A stretch of DNA of 64,000 bases. Origin: an uncultured Sulfurovum sp. (GTDB taxonomy: Bacteria > Campylobacterota > Campylobacteria > Campylobacterales > Sulfurovaceae). The notes beneath the pieces are model-generated. The model worked only from the letters and a program-made list of their open reading frames with translations. It was not told the DNA's origin and ran no database searches. The position numbers and the translations under genes were made by a program. The DNA lies in NCBI GenBank assembly GCA_902727855.1, contig CACVAS010000058.1, positions 284,567 to 348,566 of the forward strand, written 5' to 3'. Of this stretch, positions 20,688-30,460 are shown one piece after another. Each line of letters opens with the position of its first letter. Positions within the stretch are counted from its first letter, which is position 1.

Positions 20688-21665
20688 TTATTCATTTATA
20701 TGATATGTATATGTATTTTTAAGTATTTGTGACTTTATATTACTGTGAGTGTTTATGTTGCCAAATACTTTTTGTGTAAACTTCAAAGCTCCACTATGAG
20801 CTAAGTGAGTATCGTCCTTAAAGTCTTCATAGCTTAAGTTAAAATCTTCAGGCCAAAGGCTGCCAATTACCTTACTTTTTCCCAAATGCTTATTAAGCAT
20901 TTCTATAAGCATATTATCATAAGCTTTTGCTTCATTAGCATAAATTTTTTGCCATGTATATGTTGGAGTGAATACAAAAATAAAATCTGTACCTTGTCTT
21001 TCAAGTTCTTCTTTAAGTTCTTTTAAATATTTAATGCCATGTTCTGAAACAGGGAATAGTTCTAAGGGTTCATAAACTTGTTTTGAAACTTTCCTTTTAG
21101 AATATGTATTAAATTTTTTATGTTTTAATGCAGAATATCCATTGGTCCTAGAACGATTAGAGTTTTTAAACTCTAAAGACTTTACAAAAGTTTGGAAAGA
21201 AAAAAAGTAATTATTATGTTTATTATGATTTTTTTCTAAATATTTCCACTGTTCATAGCTTAAAAAAATCTCCTCGTATGTATTGTACGGATAATACTTT
21301 TCACCCAACATATGAGGTTCTAGCGTATAGTAAACCGTCTTTAATTTTGAAAACTTATCTCTATTTTTCATAAATGTTGTGTACATTCTAAAAGGACTTG
21401 CGGCATTTTCACCTATATTTACAATATCTTTAAATTCATAGCCCTTATTTAACTTAGCTATCTCTGATGGTATGATGTGATATCTTGCATGTGAACTCCC
21501 CATGATAGCTATTTTGGGTTTTCCTTTTACCCATGAGGCGTCATTATATAACTCAGTATATAAATTGAGGTTGTATATAGGAGTAAACTTAAAAAGTACA
21601 AATTGTCCAATAGGGCCAAACACAATAACAATGAGTAATATATTTAAAGTAAACTTTTTATTCAT
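20688..21665 (-). CDS. SGNH/DltD-like membrane-anchored protein, partner of adjacent MBOAT
   Basis: N-terminal TM; KIAIMGSSHARYHIIPSE and DDTHLAHSGA resemble SGNH Ser and Asp/His blocks. Confidence 0.65.
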   Translation of the reverse strand: MNKKFTLNILLIVIVFGPIGQFVLFKFTPIYNLNLYTELYNDASWVKGKPKIAIMGSSHARYHIIPSEIAKLNKGYEFKDIVNIGENAASPFRMYTTFMKNRDKFSKLKTVYYTLEPHMLGEKYYPYNTYEEIFLSYEQWKYLEKNHNKHNNYFFSFQTFVKSLEFKNSNRSRTNGYSALKHKKFNTYSKRKVSKQVYEPLELFPVSEHGIKYLKELKEELERQGTDFIFVFTPTYTWQKIYANEAKAYDNMLIEMLNKHLGKSKVIGSLWPEDFNLSYEDFKDDTHLAHSGALKFTQKVFGNINTHSNIKSQILKNTYTYHINE

Positions 21666-21676
21666 TATTCTTTCAC

Positions 21677-23089
21677 CTAGAAATTAAAATATAAAAATTC
21701 TGTTGGTCTATGCATAAAGTACATTGAAAACAATAGAGTTACTGCAGTTACAACCATATAGCGTGTTGTACCCTTAAAACTAACTCTCCACTGCATCGAA
21801 TTAGGTATAAAGAGACTTATAATAAGAGCTAAACTTAAAAAGATATATAATTTTTCACTTGGTTCTTTGGAAGATAAGACAGATAGTTTGGTCGCTAGTT
21901 CTGGTGTTGTCAAGAACATACCTTTTAAAACCTTAGTAGCATCACTCCATTCTTTAGCTCTAAAAAACACCCAAGCTATATTAATAAAATTAAAAGTTAT
22001 AAACCATGCCAAAAACTTAGGCATTGTAAAACCTAAACTTTCCCATAGTCTGTGTATGACTAATGCAAGTCCATGTAAAAATCCCCAAAAGACAAATGTC
22101 CATCCTGCGCCATGCCAAATGCCACCAAGAATGAATGTAGCCATAAGGTTTACATATGTTCTCAATGAACCTTTCCTATTGCCACCTAAGGGAATATAAA
22201 TATAATCTCTTAGAAATCTACTTAAAGTAATATGCCACCTTCTCCAAAAGTCTTGTATGTCTAAAGCTTTATATGGACTATTAAAGTTAATTGGGAGCTT
22301 TATATTAAATAGTAGTGCTGTACCTATAGCCATATCTGTATATCCACTAAAATCAAAATAGAGTTGAAAAGTATAAGATAGTGATGTCACCCAGGCTTCA
22401 ACGAATGTCAATATCTCTAGTGTATCAAAACCTTTAGTTGCCCAAACAGCAAAGGTGTCAGCGATTACAACCTTTTTGAACAACCCCATAGAAAAAATAA
22501 AAATACCCAAAGCTATATTTTTATATTTTTTAACTAAATTCCACTTAGACGCAAACTGTGGCATCATTTCGGAGTGATGTACTATTGGACCAGCAATCAA
22601 TTGAGGGAAAAAAGTAACAAAAAGTGCATAGTTTAAAAAATCATATTCTGCTGTTTCTCTTCTATATGAATCTACTAAATAGGCAATTTGTTGAAATGTA
22701 AAGAAAGAGATAGCAAGAGGTAAAGCAAGATGCAGTAAAGGAACTGAACCATCAAAAGCAAAGTTGAAATTTTCAATTAAAAAATCAGTATACTTGAAAT
22801 AGCCCAAAAGTGAGATATTTCCAATGATACCAAAAATCAATAATGATTTTTTATGTATCTTTACCTTTTTAAAGTTCTCATTTAAAGAGTTGCCAACCAT
22901 ATAATTAAAAAGCATTGAACTTAAAATTAATGGTAAATAGGCAATATCCCACCAACTATAAAAGAATAGAGATCCAAAAATGAGAAGACCTTTTGCACCT
23001 ACTATCAATCTTTTTTCTAATAAAAAAAAATATAGAAAAAAGGTTAGTGGTAAAAATGTAAATATAAATAAATAGGAATTAAAGAGCAA
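21677..23089 (-). CDS. MBOAT-family O-acyltransferase (AlgI/DltB-like)
   Basis: YIPLGGNRKGSLRTYVNLMATFILGGIWHGAGWTFVFWGFLHG, hallmark MBOAT motif with catalytic His. Confidence 0.93.
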   Translation of the reverse strand: MLFNSYLFIFTFLPLTFFLYFFLLEKRLIVGAKGLLIFGSLFFYSWWDIAYLPLILSSMLFNYMVGNSLNENFKKVKIHKKSLLIFGIIGNISLLGYFKYTDFLIENFNFAFDGSVPLLHLALPLAISFFTFQQIAYLVDSYRRETAEYDFLNYALFVTFFPQLIAGPIVHHSEMMPQFASKWNLVKKYKNIALGIFIFSMGLFKKVVIADTFAVWATKGFDTLEILTFVEAWVTSLSYTFQLYFDFSGYTDMAIGTALLFNIKLPINFNSPYKALDIQDFWRRWHITLSRFLRDYIYIPLGGNRKGSLRTYVNLMATFILGGIWHGAGWTFVFWGFLHGLALVIHRLWESLGFTMPKFLAWFITFNFINIAWVFFRAKEWSDATKVLKGMFLTTPELATKLSVLSSKEPSEKLYIFLSLALIISLFIPNSMQWRVSFKGTTRYMVVTAVTLLFSMYFMHRPTEFLYFNF

Positions 23090-23099
23090 TATTTACCTA

Positions 23100-24995
23100 C
23101 TAAAATAATTTATCATAATCTTTTCTCTCGAAAAGTTCAAGCTTCCCGCCAACAGTTGCATTATAAATTTTACGTCCATCTTCTTCAAACGCTTCTTTAC
23201 ATTTTTCATAGTTCATAAGCACTCTGTCAAGTTTTGGATCATGCCACTTTTTACCTTTTCCAAAGTAGTCTGGATGAAAGTGATTTGGATCATCTTCATT
23301 ACTTTCGTATGTATTTCCAGTAATTTCTGTACTTGTAGGTACATCATAAGAAAAGTCCATTCCTATAAGATAAACTTCAGTGAAACCTAAATAATAGGCT
23401 AATTGTAGTTGCATCATAGTAACAGATTGACCAGCATAAGCCTTCTCTGAAAAATCAGTAGAAAACTGTGCTATAGGGTTTTTGCTATTATAGAAAGATA
23501 AATCCGCATTAAAAAAATGTGTTTTTTTAGTCTTTCTAATTTTATTTTTATATATATAAGGAAAAAATCTATGTTCACAATCAAATTTATTTATTTCTTT
23601 GATATTATCATTTACTACATGACCATCTTCTACCATATAAAAGTTTGGTCTATATCCCATTTCTCTAGTTTTATAAAAAATTCCATTCACAGCGAAACTA
23701 TATTCATCTTTTAGTAATGATAAGTCACATTTATTTAAAGATGGGCCATTTCCAATTACAAAACATCTTTCTCCTTGAAACATATTATGATATTGTTTCA
23801 ATTCTATTTTATCTTTATTTGTAAAAGTTGGTTTTTTTAATTTAGGCATAATAGTATTTCCTAAAATTGTTTTAACAACTTGTCTCTTATTTGATTTTTT
23901 TGGTAAAATCTTATCGATTATCTTTTTCATATCTTTTTTAGATCCTTTGTATTTTTTCAACTCTTCTACTTGTTTCTCTAATTCTAAAATTCTATTTTTA
24001 TAATTGATAATATCTAAGCTATCAATTTGTAAATTTTTATCAAATTTTTCATTATAATATTTAGCACATTTCTTACTAAGATCATTATCATATTCCAATA
24101 ACATTTTAATGTTACTTTCTGTCAATATATTATCTTCTAGTAAGTTTTTTCTAACAATTGATTCTAAATAAGTTTTTTCTTTATCTAAAAGTGTTGAGTG
24201 TTCTATTCGACTAAAAAGCCCCATTGTAAAATGAAAATATCTTCGTAAATAATATAAGTAGTTTTTATCTAAAATATTATTTTGTAACAAATATCTTTTT
24301 GTATCTCTAACTATAAAGAAAATGTCATCAATGTGCTTTTGAGTAATACTTTTACTAATAGAATCTTTACGTTGTAGCCAATTATAAAAATTTTCAGAAA
24401 CTGAACCTATTTTTTGACTCTTTATAAAAAGTTTGTATGTTATTGCCACATCCTCATGATATAAATCTTTGGGGTATAACAATTTATTTTTAATAAAAAG
24501 ATCTTTTTTAAATATTTTATTACAAGCCATAGATGTAATCTTTGATGATAACATTCGAGAACAAATATAATCATTATCAAAAATTTCATTTTTCATTACC
24601 GTCTGATATAAAATATTGCCTTTAGTATCAACTTGGCTAAAACCACAAATAACAATGTCTAATTTATCATTTTTAGCCTTGTTGTACATAGTTTCAAGCA
24701 TAATACTATCTATATAATCATCTGAATCTAAAAATGCTAAATACTCTCCTTCACTATTCACTATACCACTATTTCTTGCTTCACTAAGTCCTTTATTTCC
24801 CTGATCGATAATTTTAATTCGAGAATCTTTTTTTGCATACTGTTCCAATATCTTAATACTATTATCATTGGATCCATCGTTAATGGTTATGATTTCAATA
24901 TTTTTAAGCGTTTGTATGACTACAGAGTCTAAACACTTTTCAAGATATTGTTCAACGTTATATACAGGGATAATTAAACTAATGTATGGTTTCAT
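23100..24995 (-). CDS. Bifunctional GT2 plus DUF115-like C-terminal domain
   Basis: N-term VSLIIPVYNVEQYLEKCLDS...FLDSDDY; C-term GERCFVIGNGPSLNKCDLSLLKDEYSFAVNGIF and YLIGMDFSY. Confidence 0.82.
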   Translation of the reverse strand: MKPYISLIIPVYNVEQYLEKCLDSVVIQTLKNIEIITINDGSNDNSIKILEQYAKKDSRIKIIDQGNKGLSEARNSGIVNSEGEYLAFLDSDDYIDSIMLETMYNKAKNDKLDIVICGFSQVDTKGNILYQTVMKNEIFDNDYICSRMLSSKITSMACNKIFKKDLFIKNKLLYPKDLYHEDVAITYKLFIKSQKIGSVSENFYNWLQRKDSISKSITQKHIDDIFFIVRDTKRYLLQNNILDKNYLYYLRRYFHFTMGLFSRIEHSTLLDKEKTYLESIVRKNLLEDNILTESNIKMLLEYDNDLSKKCAKYYNEKFDKNLQIDSLDIINYKNRILELEKQVEELKKYKGSKKDMKKIIDKILPKKSNKRQVVKTILGNTIMPKLKKPTFTNKDKIELKQYHNMFQGERCFVIGNGPSLNKCDLSLLKDEYSFAVNGIFYKTREMGYRPNFYMVEDGHVVNDNIKEINKFDCEHRFFPYIYKNKIRKTKKTHFFNADLSFYNSKNPIAQFSTDFSEKAYAGQSVTMMQLQLAYYLGFTEVYLIGMDFSYDVPTSTEITGNTYESNEDDPNHFHPDYFGKGKKWHDPKLDRVLMNYEKCKEAFEEDGRKIYNATVGGKLELFERKDYDKLF

Positions 24996-26241
24996 GTATT
25001 ACCTTTACTATGTTTATACACATTTTATATTTTTTTATAAGCCGCAAGGATAATCTACTATTATTAACATTACTTGCCATTTCTTTTAAACTCTTTATGA
25101 AATTATCTTTTTCGAAAATTTCTTTATCTCTAGTCTCTATTCTTTCTTTCTGTTTTTCTATTTCTTTATCTCTAGTCTCTATTCTTTCTTTCTGTTTTTC
25201 TATTTCTTTATCTCTAGTCTCTATTCTTTCTTTCTGTTTTTCTATTTCTTTATCTCTAGTCTCTATTCTTTCTTTCTGTTTTTCTATTATTTCTTTTTGC
25301 TTCATTGCATACATTTGATTATCTTCCAAAAACTTTAAATAATGTTGTATACGATGGTAATCATTAGATACGAGATTATTTCGAATATTTTTAATTTGAA
25401 AAACGGCTTCTACTTCTTCATTACCCTCTAGCAATGAAAAACTATTCTTTCCTAAGATATTGGTAAGTGTTATCAACGAAAAGTTGTACATGTGTGCATG
25501 CACAGCATAACCTAAAAATGAGAAATTATAGTAGGGTTTATTATGATTTTTTAATATACCTGGTACTTCTATATACAATAATCCATCATTATTAAGTAGC
25601 TTTACTAAAGTATTTAACTCATCTTCCAAATCAATAAAATGTTCAAATACATGGCTTAAGATAATAATATCGAATTTTTTATTTAATTTTAAGACAGAGG
25701 AAGCGTTACCTTCAATCATATTTAGGTTGCGCTTTTGACATTGTCTAATGCAATCATGTGAATATTCAGTTCCATATAACTCAATATCCATGAGTTTTTC
25801 AATAGATTTTTGTCTAAATTCATCTAGTACATTTCCTACTCCCGCTCCAATCTCAAGAATATCAAGGTGTTTTTTATCTTTTACATACGGATAAAGTGTA
25901 TTAAATATCTTCTTTCCTTGTCCTGACTTAAAGAGTGCAACTTGATTATCAAGATTTTCTTTACCATAATTAAGAGGGTGATAGTATTTTTCATAATAAT
26001 ACGGTAGAGAATCTTGTGTCATACGTGGACTTGTCATAATTAGCCCACAGTTTGTACATACATAACTACCAAAAGGTAAATCAAATCTATCAACTTCAAG
26101 TAGTTTTTCTAAATTATCATTATTGCAACAGATACAATAATTAACCTTTTCAAGCTTGATTTTATAGCTTTGTATATCTTGAATTAAAAGCTCTTTATAT
26201 TTTTTTGTAACATCACTTAATGTACGTAATCCTATTTGCAT
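24979..26241 (-). CDS. Class I SAM methyltransferase with N-terminal Zn-ribbon-like motif and C-terminal repeat coiled coil
   Basis: CICCNN...CTNCG; LDILEIGAGVGNVLDEF; FDIIILSHVFEHF; four tandem EKQKERIETRDKEI units. Confidence 0.87.
   Translation of the reverse strand: MQIGLRTLSDVTKKYKELLIQDIQSYKIKLEKVNYCICCNNDNLEKLLEVDRFDLPFGSYVCTNCGLIMTSPRMTQDSLPYYYEKYYHPLNYGKENLDNQVALFKSGQGKKIFNTLYPYVKDKKHLDILEIGAGVGNVLDEFRQKSIEKLMDIELYGTEYSHDCIRQCQKRNLNMIEGNASSVLKLNKKFDIIILSHVFEHFIDLEDELNTLVKLLNNDGLLYIEVPGILKNHNKPYYNFSFLGYAVHAHMYNFSLITLTNILGKNSFSLLEGNEEVEAVFQIKNIRNNLVSNDYHRIQHYLKFLEDNQMYAMKQKEIIEKQKERIETRDKEIEKQKERIETRDKEIEKQKERIETRDKEIEKQKERIETRDKEIFEKDNFIKSLKEMASNVNNSRLSLRLIKKYKMCINIVKVIHETIH
25121..25288. 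repeat. Perfect tandem repeat, 4 x 42 bp
   Basis: tctttatctctagtctctattctttctttctgtttttctatt repeated at 25121, 25163, 25205 and 25247 without mismatch. Confidence 0.97.
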
Positions 26242-28262
26242 TATACAATCCCTTTAGGATAAACCATAAGGTCACACCAACCTCTATCATTTTGGTTATG
26301 TCCAATTATATATGATATAAACATATCTACTTCTTCTAGCTGAATTGTATTTCTCAAGATATCATTTAGACTATCGTTTTTAAATTTGTTTCTCATAGGT
26401 AATTCAACAACATTATACTTACTTATTAATTCTTTTAAAAACTCATGAGGGTTAGTGCCTTGTGATCTTAACCAGTATGGAGCAAATTCAGTTTTTATTA
26501 ACCAGTTATTATTTTTTACTAAATAATTTTCTCCTCCATGAAATACATTTTCTTCATAACCTTGTGTGTCAATTTTTATAAAATAAAAATCACTATGATA
26601 CATTTCAAATAATTTATCAAGACTTATTGTGGGTATAACTTCTTGTCCCCATCTATCATTTTCAGCAACAACCCTATTATCTTGACTTCCAGAGGGATTT
26701 AATGAAAACTTTCTCTTTTCATCGAAATTTTCAGCACATATGGCATTATGAAGTGTGTAGGTATTGTTAATATTACATGATAGATTCTTATTTATGTAAT
26801 TACAAAGATCACTACTTGCCTCAACCAATACTATTTCAGCTTTTGGAAATGCTTTTGCAAAAACAATACTTGTAAACCCATAATTGGCACCAATATCAAA
26901 TATTACAGAGGGATTAAAATATTTCTGTATATCTGAATATAATTCTGAATTAAGTTCTTCGTACGAGGTTTTTCCTCCATACGTAAGAGCACTTTTATCT
27001 AAACTATTTACTGTCAATGATACATCGTTAATAAGAATGTCTTTATTAATGTTTTTTTTAGGTAACCATGTATGTTCCACTGTAACAAAACCAAAGTATC
27101 TAGTATCGGTATTGATGCTTATAAGATCATTATTTAAAGTCCTTGTTAAACATTCTGAACCATCATATATACTGATAATACTAATATATCTACCTGGATT
27201 AAAAATATTATTGAATGTACAAATTATTTCACATATTCCATTTTTAATGATGGGTTTATATTTTTGCATTTCATTTGAAATGCCTGTAATACATTCTCCA
27301 TTTTCTGTCCAAAATGGTATACCGACGATAAGATTTTTAGGTTCATATAATAGATTAAACATAATGATTAAAGATACTTTTTGGTTGGTTTTGACTTTTT
27401 CTAGAGTATTGCCACTACTATCTACCCATGAAAAGGTTATAGTTTGAATTTTATTTGCATTATGAAAAAGATCTCCATAAAAGGGTTTAGTAGAGATAGA
27501 TTTTTCTTTCATTTTAGTTTTTTTATTTTCTTCTTGCTCTAAATAATATTTAATCGCATCATCTGGCTTACCATTAAAGGTCAAATTCCCTTTTTCTAGA
27601 ACAATAACTCTATCACAAAAAAGACGTACACTATTCATAGAATGAGAAACAAATATCATAGATATATTTTCTCTCATGCCGTTTATCTTAGCTAGGCATT
27701 TTTGTTGGAAATTAAAATCACCAACTGCTAAAACTTCATCGAGTATAAGTATATCGGGTTCTACAGAAGTTGCTATGCCAAAACCTAGCCTAGACTTCAT
27801 CCCAGAACTATACACTTTAACAGGTTGGTCTATGAACTCACCTATCTCTGCAAAGTCTTCTATCTCTTTGGTTTTATCTAATATCTCTTTTTTAGATGTG
27901 AAACCTTGTACTTTTAGGTTGTAGACTATATTTTCCCGCCCAGTCATTTCAGGCTTTAAATTAGAAGTTAGTTCTAAGATAGCCGAGACCTTACCATATG
28001 TTTTTACCTTACCACTACTAGGGCTAATTACCTTTGCTATAATTTTAAGAAGTGTAGATTTACCATTACCATTACGACCTATAACCCCTAGTGCTTCCCC
28101 TCTTCTTAACTCTAGAGAGACATTATTAAGCGCATAAAACTTTTTATGGTATATTTTCTGAGAAAAACCCAATGACTCTTTTACTCTATCAAATGGTTTT
28201 TTATAAAGTCTATATGTTTTTGAAACTTTTTCAGCATATACTACCACTTCTCTCAAACTCAT
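26241..28262 (-). CDS. wzt: ABC polysaccharide export ATPase (Wzt) with C-terminal carbohydrate-binding region and fused FkbM methyltransferase
   Basis: GVIGRNGNGKSTLLKIIA, YSSGMKSRLGFGIA, DILILDEVLAVGD; C-term PSVIFDIGANYGFTSIVFAKAFPKAEIVLVEAS... YFIKIDTQGYEENVFHGG (FkbM). Confidence 0.93.
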   Translation of the reverse strand: MSLREVVVYAEKVSKTYRLYKKPFDRVKESLGFSQKIYHKKFYALNNVSLELRRGEALGVIGRNGNGKSTLLKIIAKVISPSSGKVKTYGKVSAILELTSNLKPEMTGRENIVYNLKVQGFTSKKEILDKTKEIEDFAEIGEFIDQPVKVYSSGMKSRLGFGIATSVEPDILILDEVLAVGDFNFQQKCLAKINGMRENISMIFVSHSMNSVRLFCDRVIVLEKGNLTFNGKPDDAIKYYLEQEENKKTKMKEKSISTKPFYGDLFHNANKIQTITFSWVDSSGNTLEKVKTNQKVSLIIMFNLLYEPKNLIVGIPFWTENGECITGISNEMQKYKPIIKNGICEIICTFNNIFNPGRYISIISIYDGSECLTRTLNNDLISINTDTRYFGFVTVEHTWLPKKNINKDILINDVSLTVNSLDKSALTYGGKTSYEELNSELYSDIQKYFNPSVIFDIGANYGFTSIVFAKAFPKAEIVLVEASSDLCNYINKNLSCNINNTYTLHNAICAENFDEKRKFSLNPSGSQDNRVVAENDRWGQEVIPTISLDKLFEMYHSDFYFIKIDTQGYEENVFHGGENYLVKNNNWLIKTEFAPYWLRSQGTNPHEFLKELISKYNVVELPMRNKFKNDSLNDILRNTIQLEEVDMFISYIIGHNQNDRGWCDLMVYPKGIV

Positions 28263-29050
28263 ATTACATCTCCAAAATGTGGTCTTAGCTTTTTATAAAC
28301 AAAGATACCTAAAAACATAAAAACAAGGGTAAAGCTAAGAAATGAGAATAAAAATGTACCATCTTCCCAAAACCAAACGTTATTAAGAAATGTATTTCTA
28401 TAGCCATTGACTATGTAAACCATAGGATTAAAATTCAATATCCACAGGTATTGTTCTGGTACACGAGAAAAAGACCAAAATATAGGGGTAACCCAAAACC
28501 CAACTTGTAGTAATGCTCCTACAAACTGTGCAACGTCTTTAGTAAAGACACTCAAACTTGCCAATAGTAATCCAAAACCGAAGAGTAATAGAGAAAGCAT
28601 CAAAATATAAAAAGGTAACTGAAACCAATAAATACTAGGATAAAAACCCATGATTAACATCATTACTACAACAATACTTAAAAAAATAAGATGCAATAAA
28701 AAAGATGAAAGTATTTTAACTACGGGCAATAATATTATCTTAAAGGACGGTCTCTTTACTAAGCTTTTGTTACCTGTGAATGCATTCATAGTACTGCTTA
28801 GTGAGGTAGAAAAAAACATCCATGAAGTATAACCAGTAAGTAGATAGAGTATAAAGGGTGCTTTGCTATCTATCAGATCATCTTTAAGTCCTACAGAGAA
28901 TATAAGCCAAATAACAAAGATAAAGATAAGAGGCCTAATAATTGCCCAAACAATACCTAGGTATGAACCCATAAACTGTTCGTTAAAGTCTAGTAATGCA
29001 AGAGAAATAAGAAGCTTGTAGTTCTTTAAAAGAGCATATATATGGTTCAA
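28259..29050 (-). CDS. wzm: ABC polysaccharide export permease (Wzm)
   Basis: ABC-2 permease features; 4-bp overlap with wzt. Confidence 0.92.
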   Translation of the reverse strand: MNHIYALLKNYKLLISLALLDFNEQFMGSYLGIVWAIIRPLIFIFVIWLIFSVGLKDDLIDSKAPFILYLLTGYTSWMFFSTSLSSTMNAFTGNKSLVKRPSFKIILLPVVKILSSFLLHLIFLSIVVVMMLIMGFYPSIYWFQLPFYILMLSLLLFGFGLLLASLSVFTKDVAQFVGALLQVGFWVTPIFWSFSRVPEQYLWILNFNPMVYIVNGYRNTFLNNVWFWEDGTFLFSFLSFTLVFMFLGIFVYKKLRPHFGDVI

Positions 29051-29171
29051 TAAACTCCCCCTTAAATAATATAGTCATCATAGGGTATATGATAATTAAA
29101 AGTATTTTATCATATTGTAGATAATATCTTACAAAAAGAGTGAGAGTCTTTAGCCGATATATTTGATATAT

Positions 29172-29196
29172 ACAGAAACTTATAAAAAGTTTCTGT
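29172..29196 (-). terminator. Hairpin downstream of 29200-29538
   Basis: ACAGAAACTT-ATAAA-AAGTTTCTGT, perfect 10-bp stem just after the stop codon. Confidence 0.55.
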
Positions 29197-29199
29197 CAA

Positions 29200-29538
29200 T
29201 TATTCAACCATACTTACCCCGTAAGCTTTTGGAACAGTTTCTGTAGCACTCCAATTTGCACAGTTTTTATATCCGAAACGTACCTTTTTCCCTGAGACAT
29301 ATGCAGAAAGTATTGCCGAATAAAGTCTATTTCCTCCAGCTGTATCTGTACTAAGAAGTAAATATTCTTTAGCTTTAGGGTGCGTACATATATCTGGATT
29401 AGTATGTTGATTTGCCAATTTAATTACAACTGATGTTTCATATACATAAATATCTTTTATTGTTGTGATAGGTGTTGCAGTTGCCATAGCAATTTGTGTT
29501 GTCGCAAGCACAGAAAGTGCAATAAGTATTTTTTTCAT
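29200..29538 (-). CDS. Small secreted hypothetical protein
   Basis: Signal peptide MKKILIALSVLATTQIAMATA; two further Cys. Confidence 0.65.
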   Translation of the reverse strand: MKKILIALSVLATTQIAMATATPITTIKDIYVYETSVVIKLANQHTNPDICTHPKAKEYLLLSTDTAGGNRLYSAILSAYVSGKKVRFGYKNCANWSATETVPKAYGVSMVE

Positions 29539-29570
29539 TTCTAAATCCTTTAGTTTTTATTTGCTTAAAT

Positions 29571-30017
29571 TTACCTAGCTAGTTCACTGGGGTCATATCC
29601 AAGATTTTCTGTTGACGCAGAAAAATCATCTTCTTGACTAATTTCTCCTGATGCGATCATATGTTTTTCAATAGCATCTAATTCTTTGTCACTTAATGGT
29701 TCATCAGATGTTCTATTGACATTAGGATGATATTCTTGATCTATTTCCAACTCAGTAGTATCTATTTCTTTAGAATCCTCTACCGAAGGAATAAGCTCTT
29801 TGACAGGAGCTTCTTTATTCGTAGAAGTATCTTGCTTTAGCTGAGTTACCTGTTGAGAAACTTCTTTTTTTACTTCTACTAAAGGTTCTTCAATGGGAGG
29901 AGTTGATACTTCTTTTTTTACTACAGTCTTAATGGTGGATTTATCCTTATCTATGTTTACATAGTAAGCAAGTCCAACAAAAACAATTGTAATGACGATG
30001 AGTATAAACTTTACCAT
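29571..30017 (-). CDS. Hypothetical protein with single N-terminal TM and Glu/Lys-rich tail
   Basis: 148-aa ORF, MVKFILIVITIVFVGLAYYV anchor. Confidence 0.6.
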   Translation of the reverse strand: MVKFILIVITIVFVGLAYYVNIDKDKSTIKTVVKKEVSTPPIEEPLVEVKKEVSQQVTQLKQDTSTNKEAPVKELIPSVEDSKEIDTTELEIDQEYHPNVNRTSDEPLSDKELDAIEKHMIASGEISQEDDFSASTENLGYDPSELAR

Positions 30018-30112
30018 TTTAGCCCTTTATTTGGTCACGCAATATTACAAATATTATATAATCAATATATAATATTTAATAACATAGCAACAGTATACAA
30101 CTTAAATGTTAG

Positions 30113-30460
30113 TCAAATGTTAGCTATACATTTGAAATATTGACAAAAAGTATGATGGACAAGAGTATATGCTTTGGGAGAAAGTGTGCCGTACTTTTTT
30201 GCTATGGCATTTTTGGAAACAACAAACGTTTTTCGCAACATAAGTTTTGAGTCTTTAGGAATACTACCTGTTTGAAAACTTTTGAAAGATAGTAACAATT
30301 CATCGTTATGCATTTTAGAAATTTGACTACTGATGGGGATAGCAATAAAGTCATTATGTGGCAAGTTGTCTTTGAAAACAAGAACTGGTCTTTTTTTAGA
30401 TCGTTTTAAATCTGAAAAATAAAATTCACACAATACAATGTCACCTACAGTTAGGTCCAT
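30113..30460 (-). CDS. PemK/MazF-family toxin of type II TA
   Basis: GDIVLCEFYFSDLKRSKKRPVLVF...IAIPISSQ typical PemK fold motifs; overlaps antitoxin by 10 bp. Confidence 0.87.
   Translation of the reverse strand: MDLTVGDIVLCEFYFSDLKRSKKRPVLVFKDNLPHNDFIAIPISSQISKMHNDELLLSFKSFQTGSIPKDSKLMLRKTFVVSKNAIAKKYGTLSPKAYTLVHHTFCQYFKCIANI

Noticed and set aside
25121-25288. Considered as a CRISPR-like or regulatory repeat
   Set aside because: Units are directly abutting with no spacers and stay in frame as two heptads, so coding repeat is the better explanation.
24986-25318. 110-aa plus-strand repeat ORF (SLSLVSILSFCFSI)n
   Set aside because: Antisense reading of the 42-bp repeat in the methyltransferase gene.
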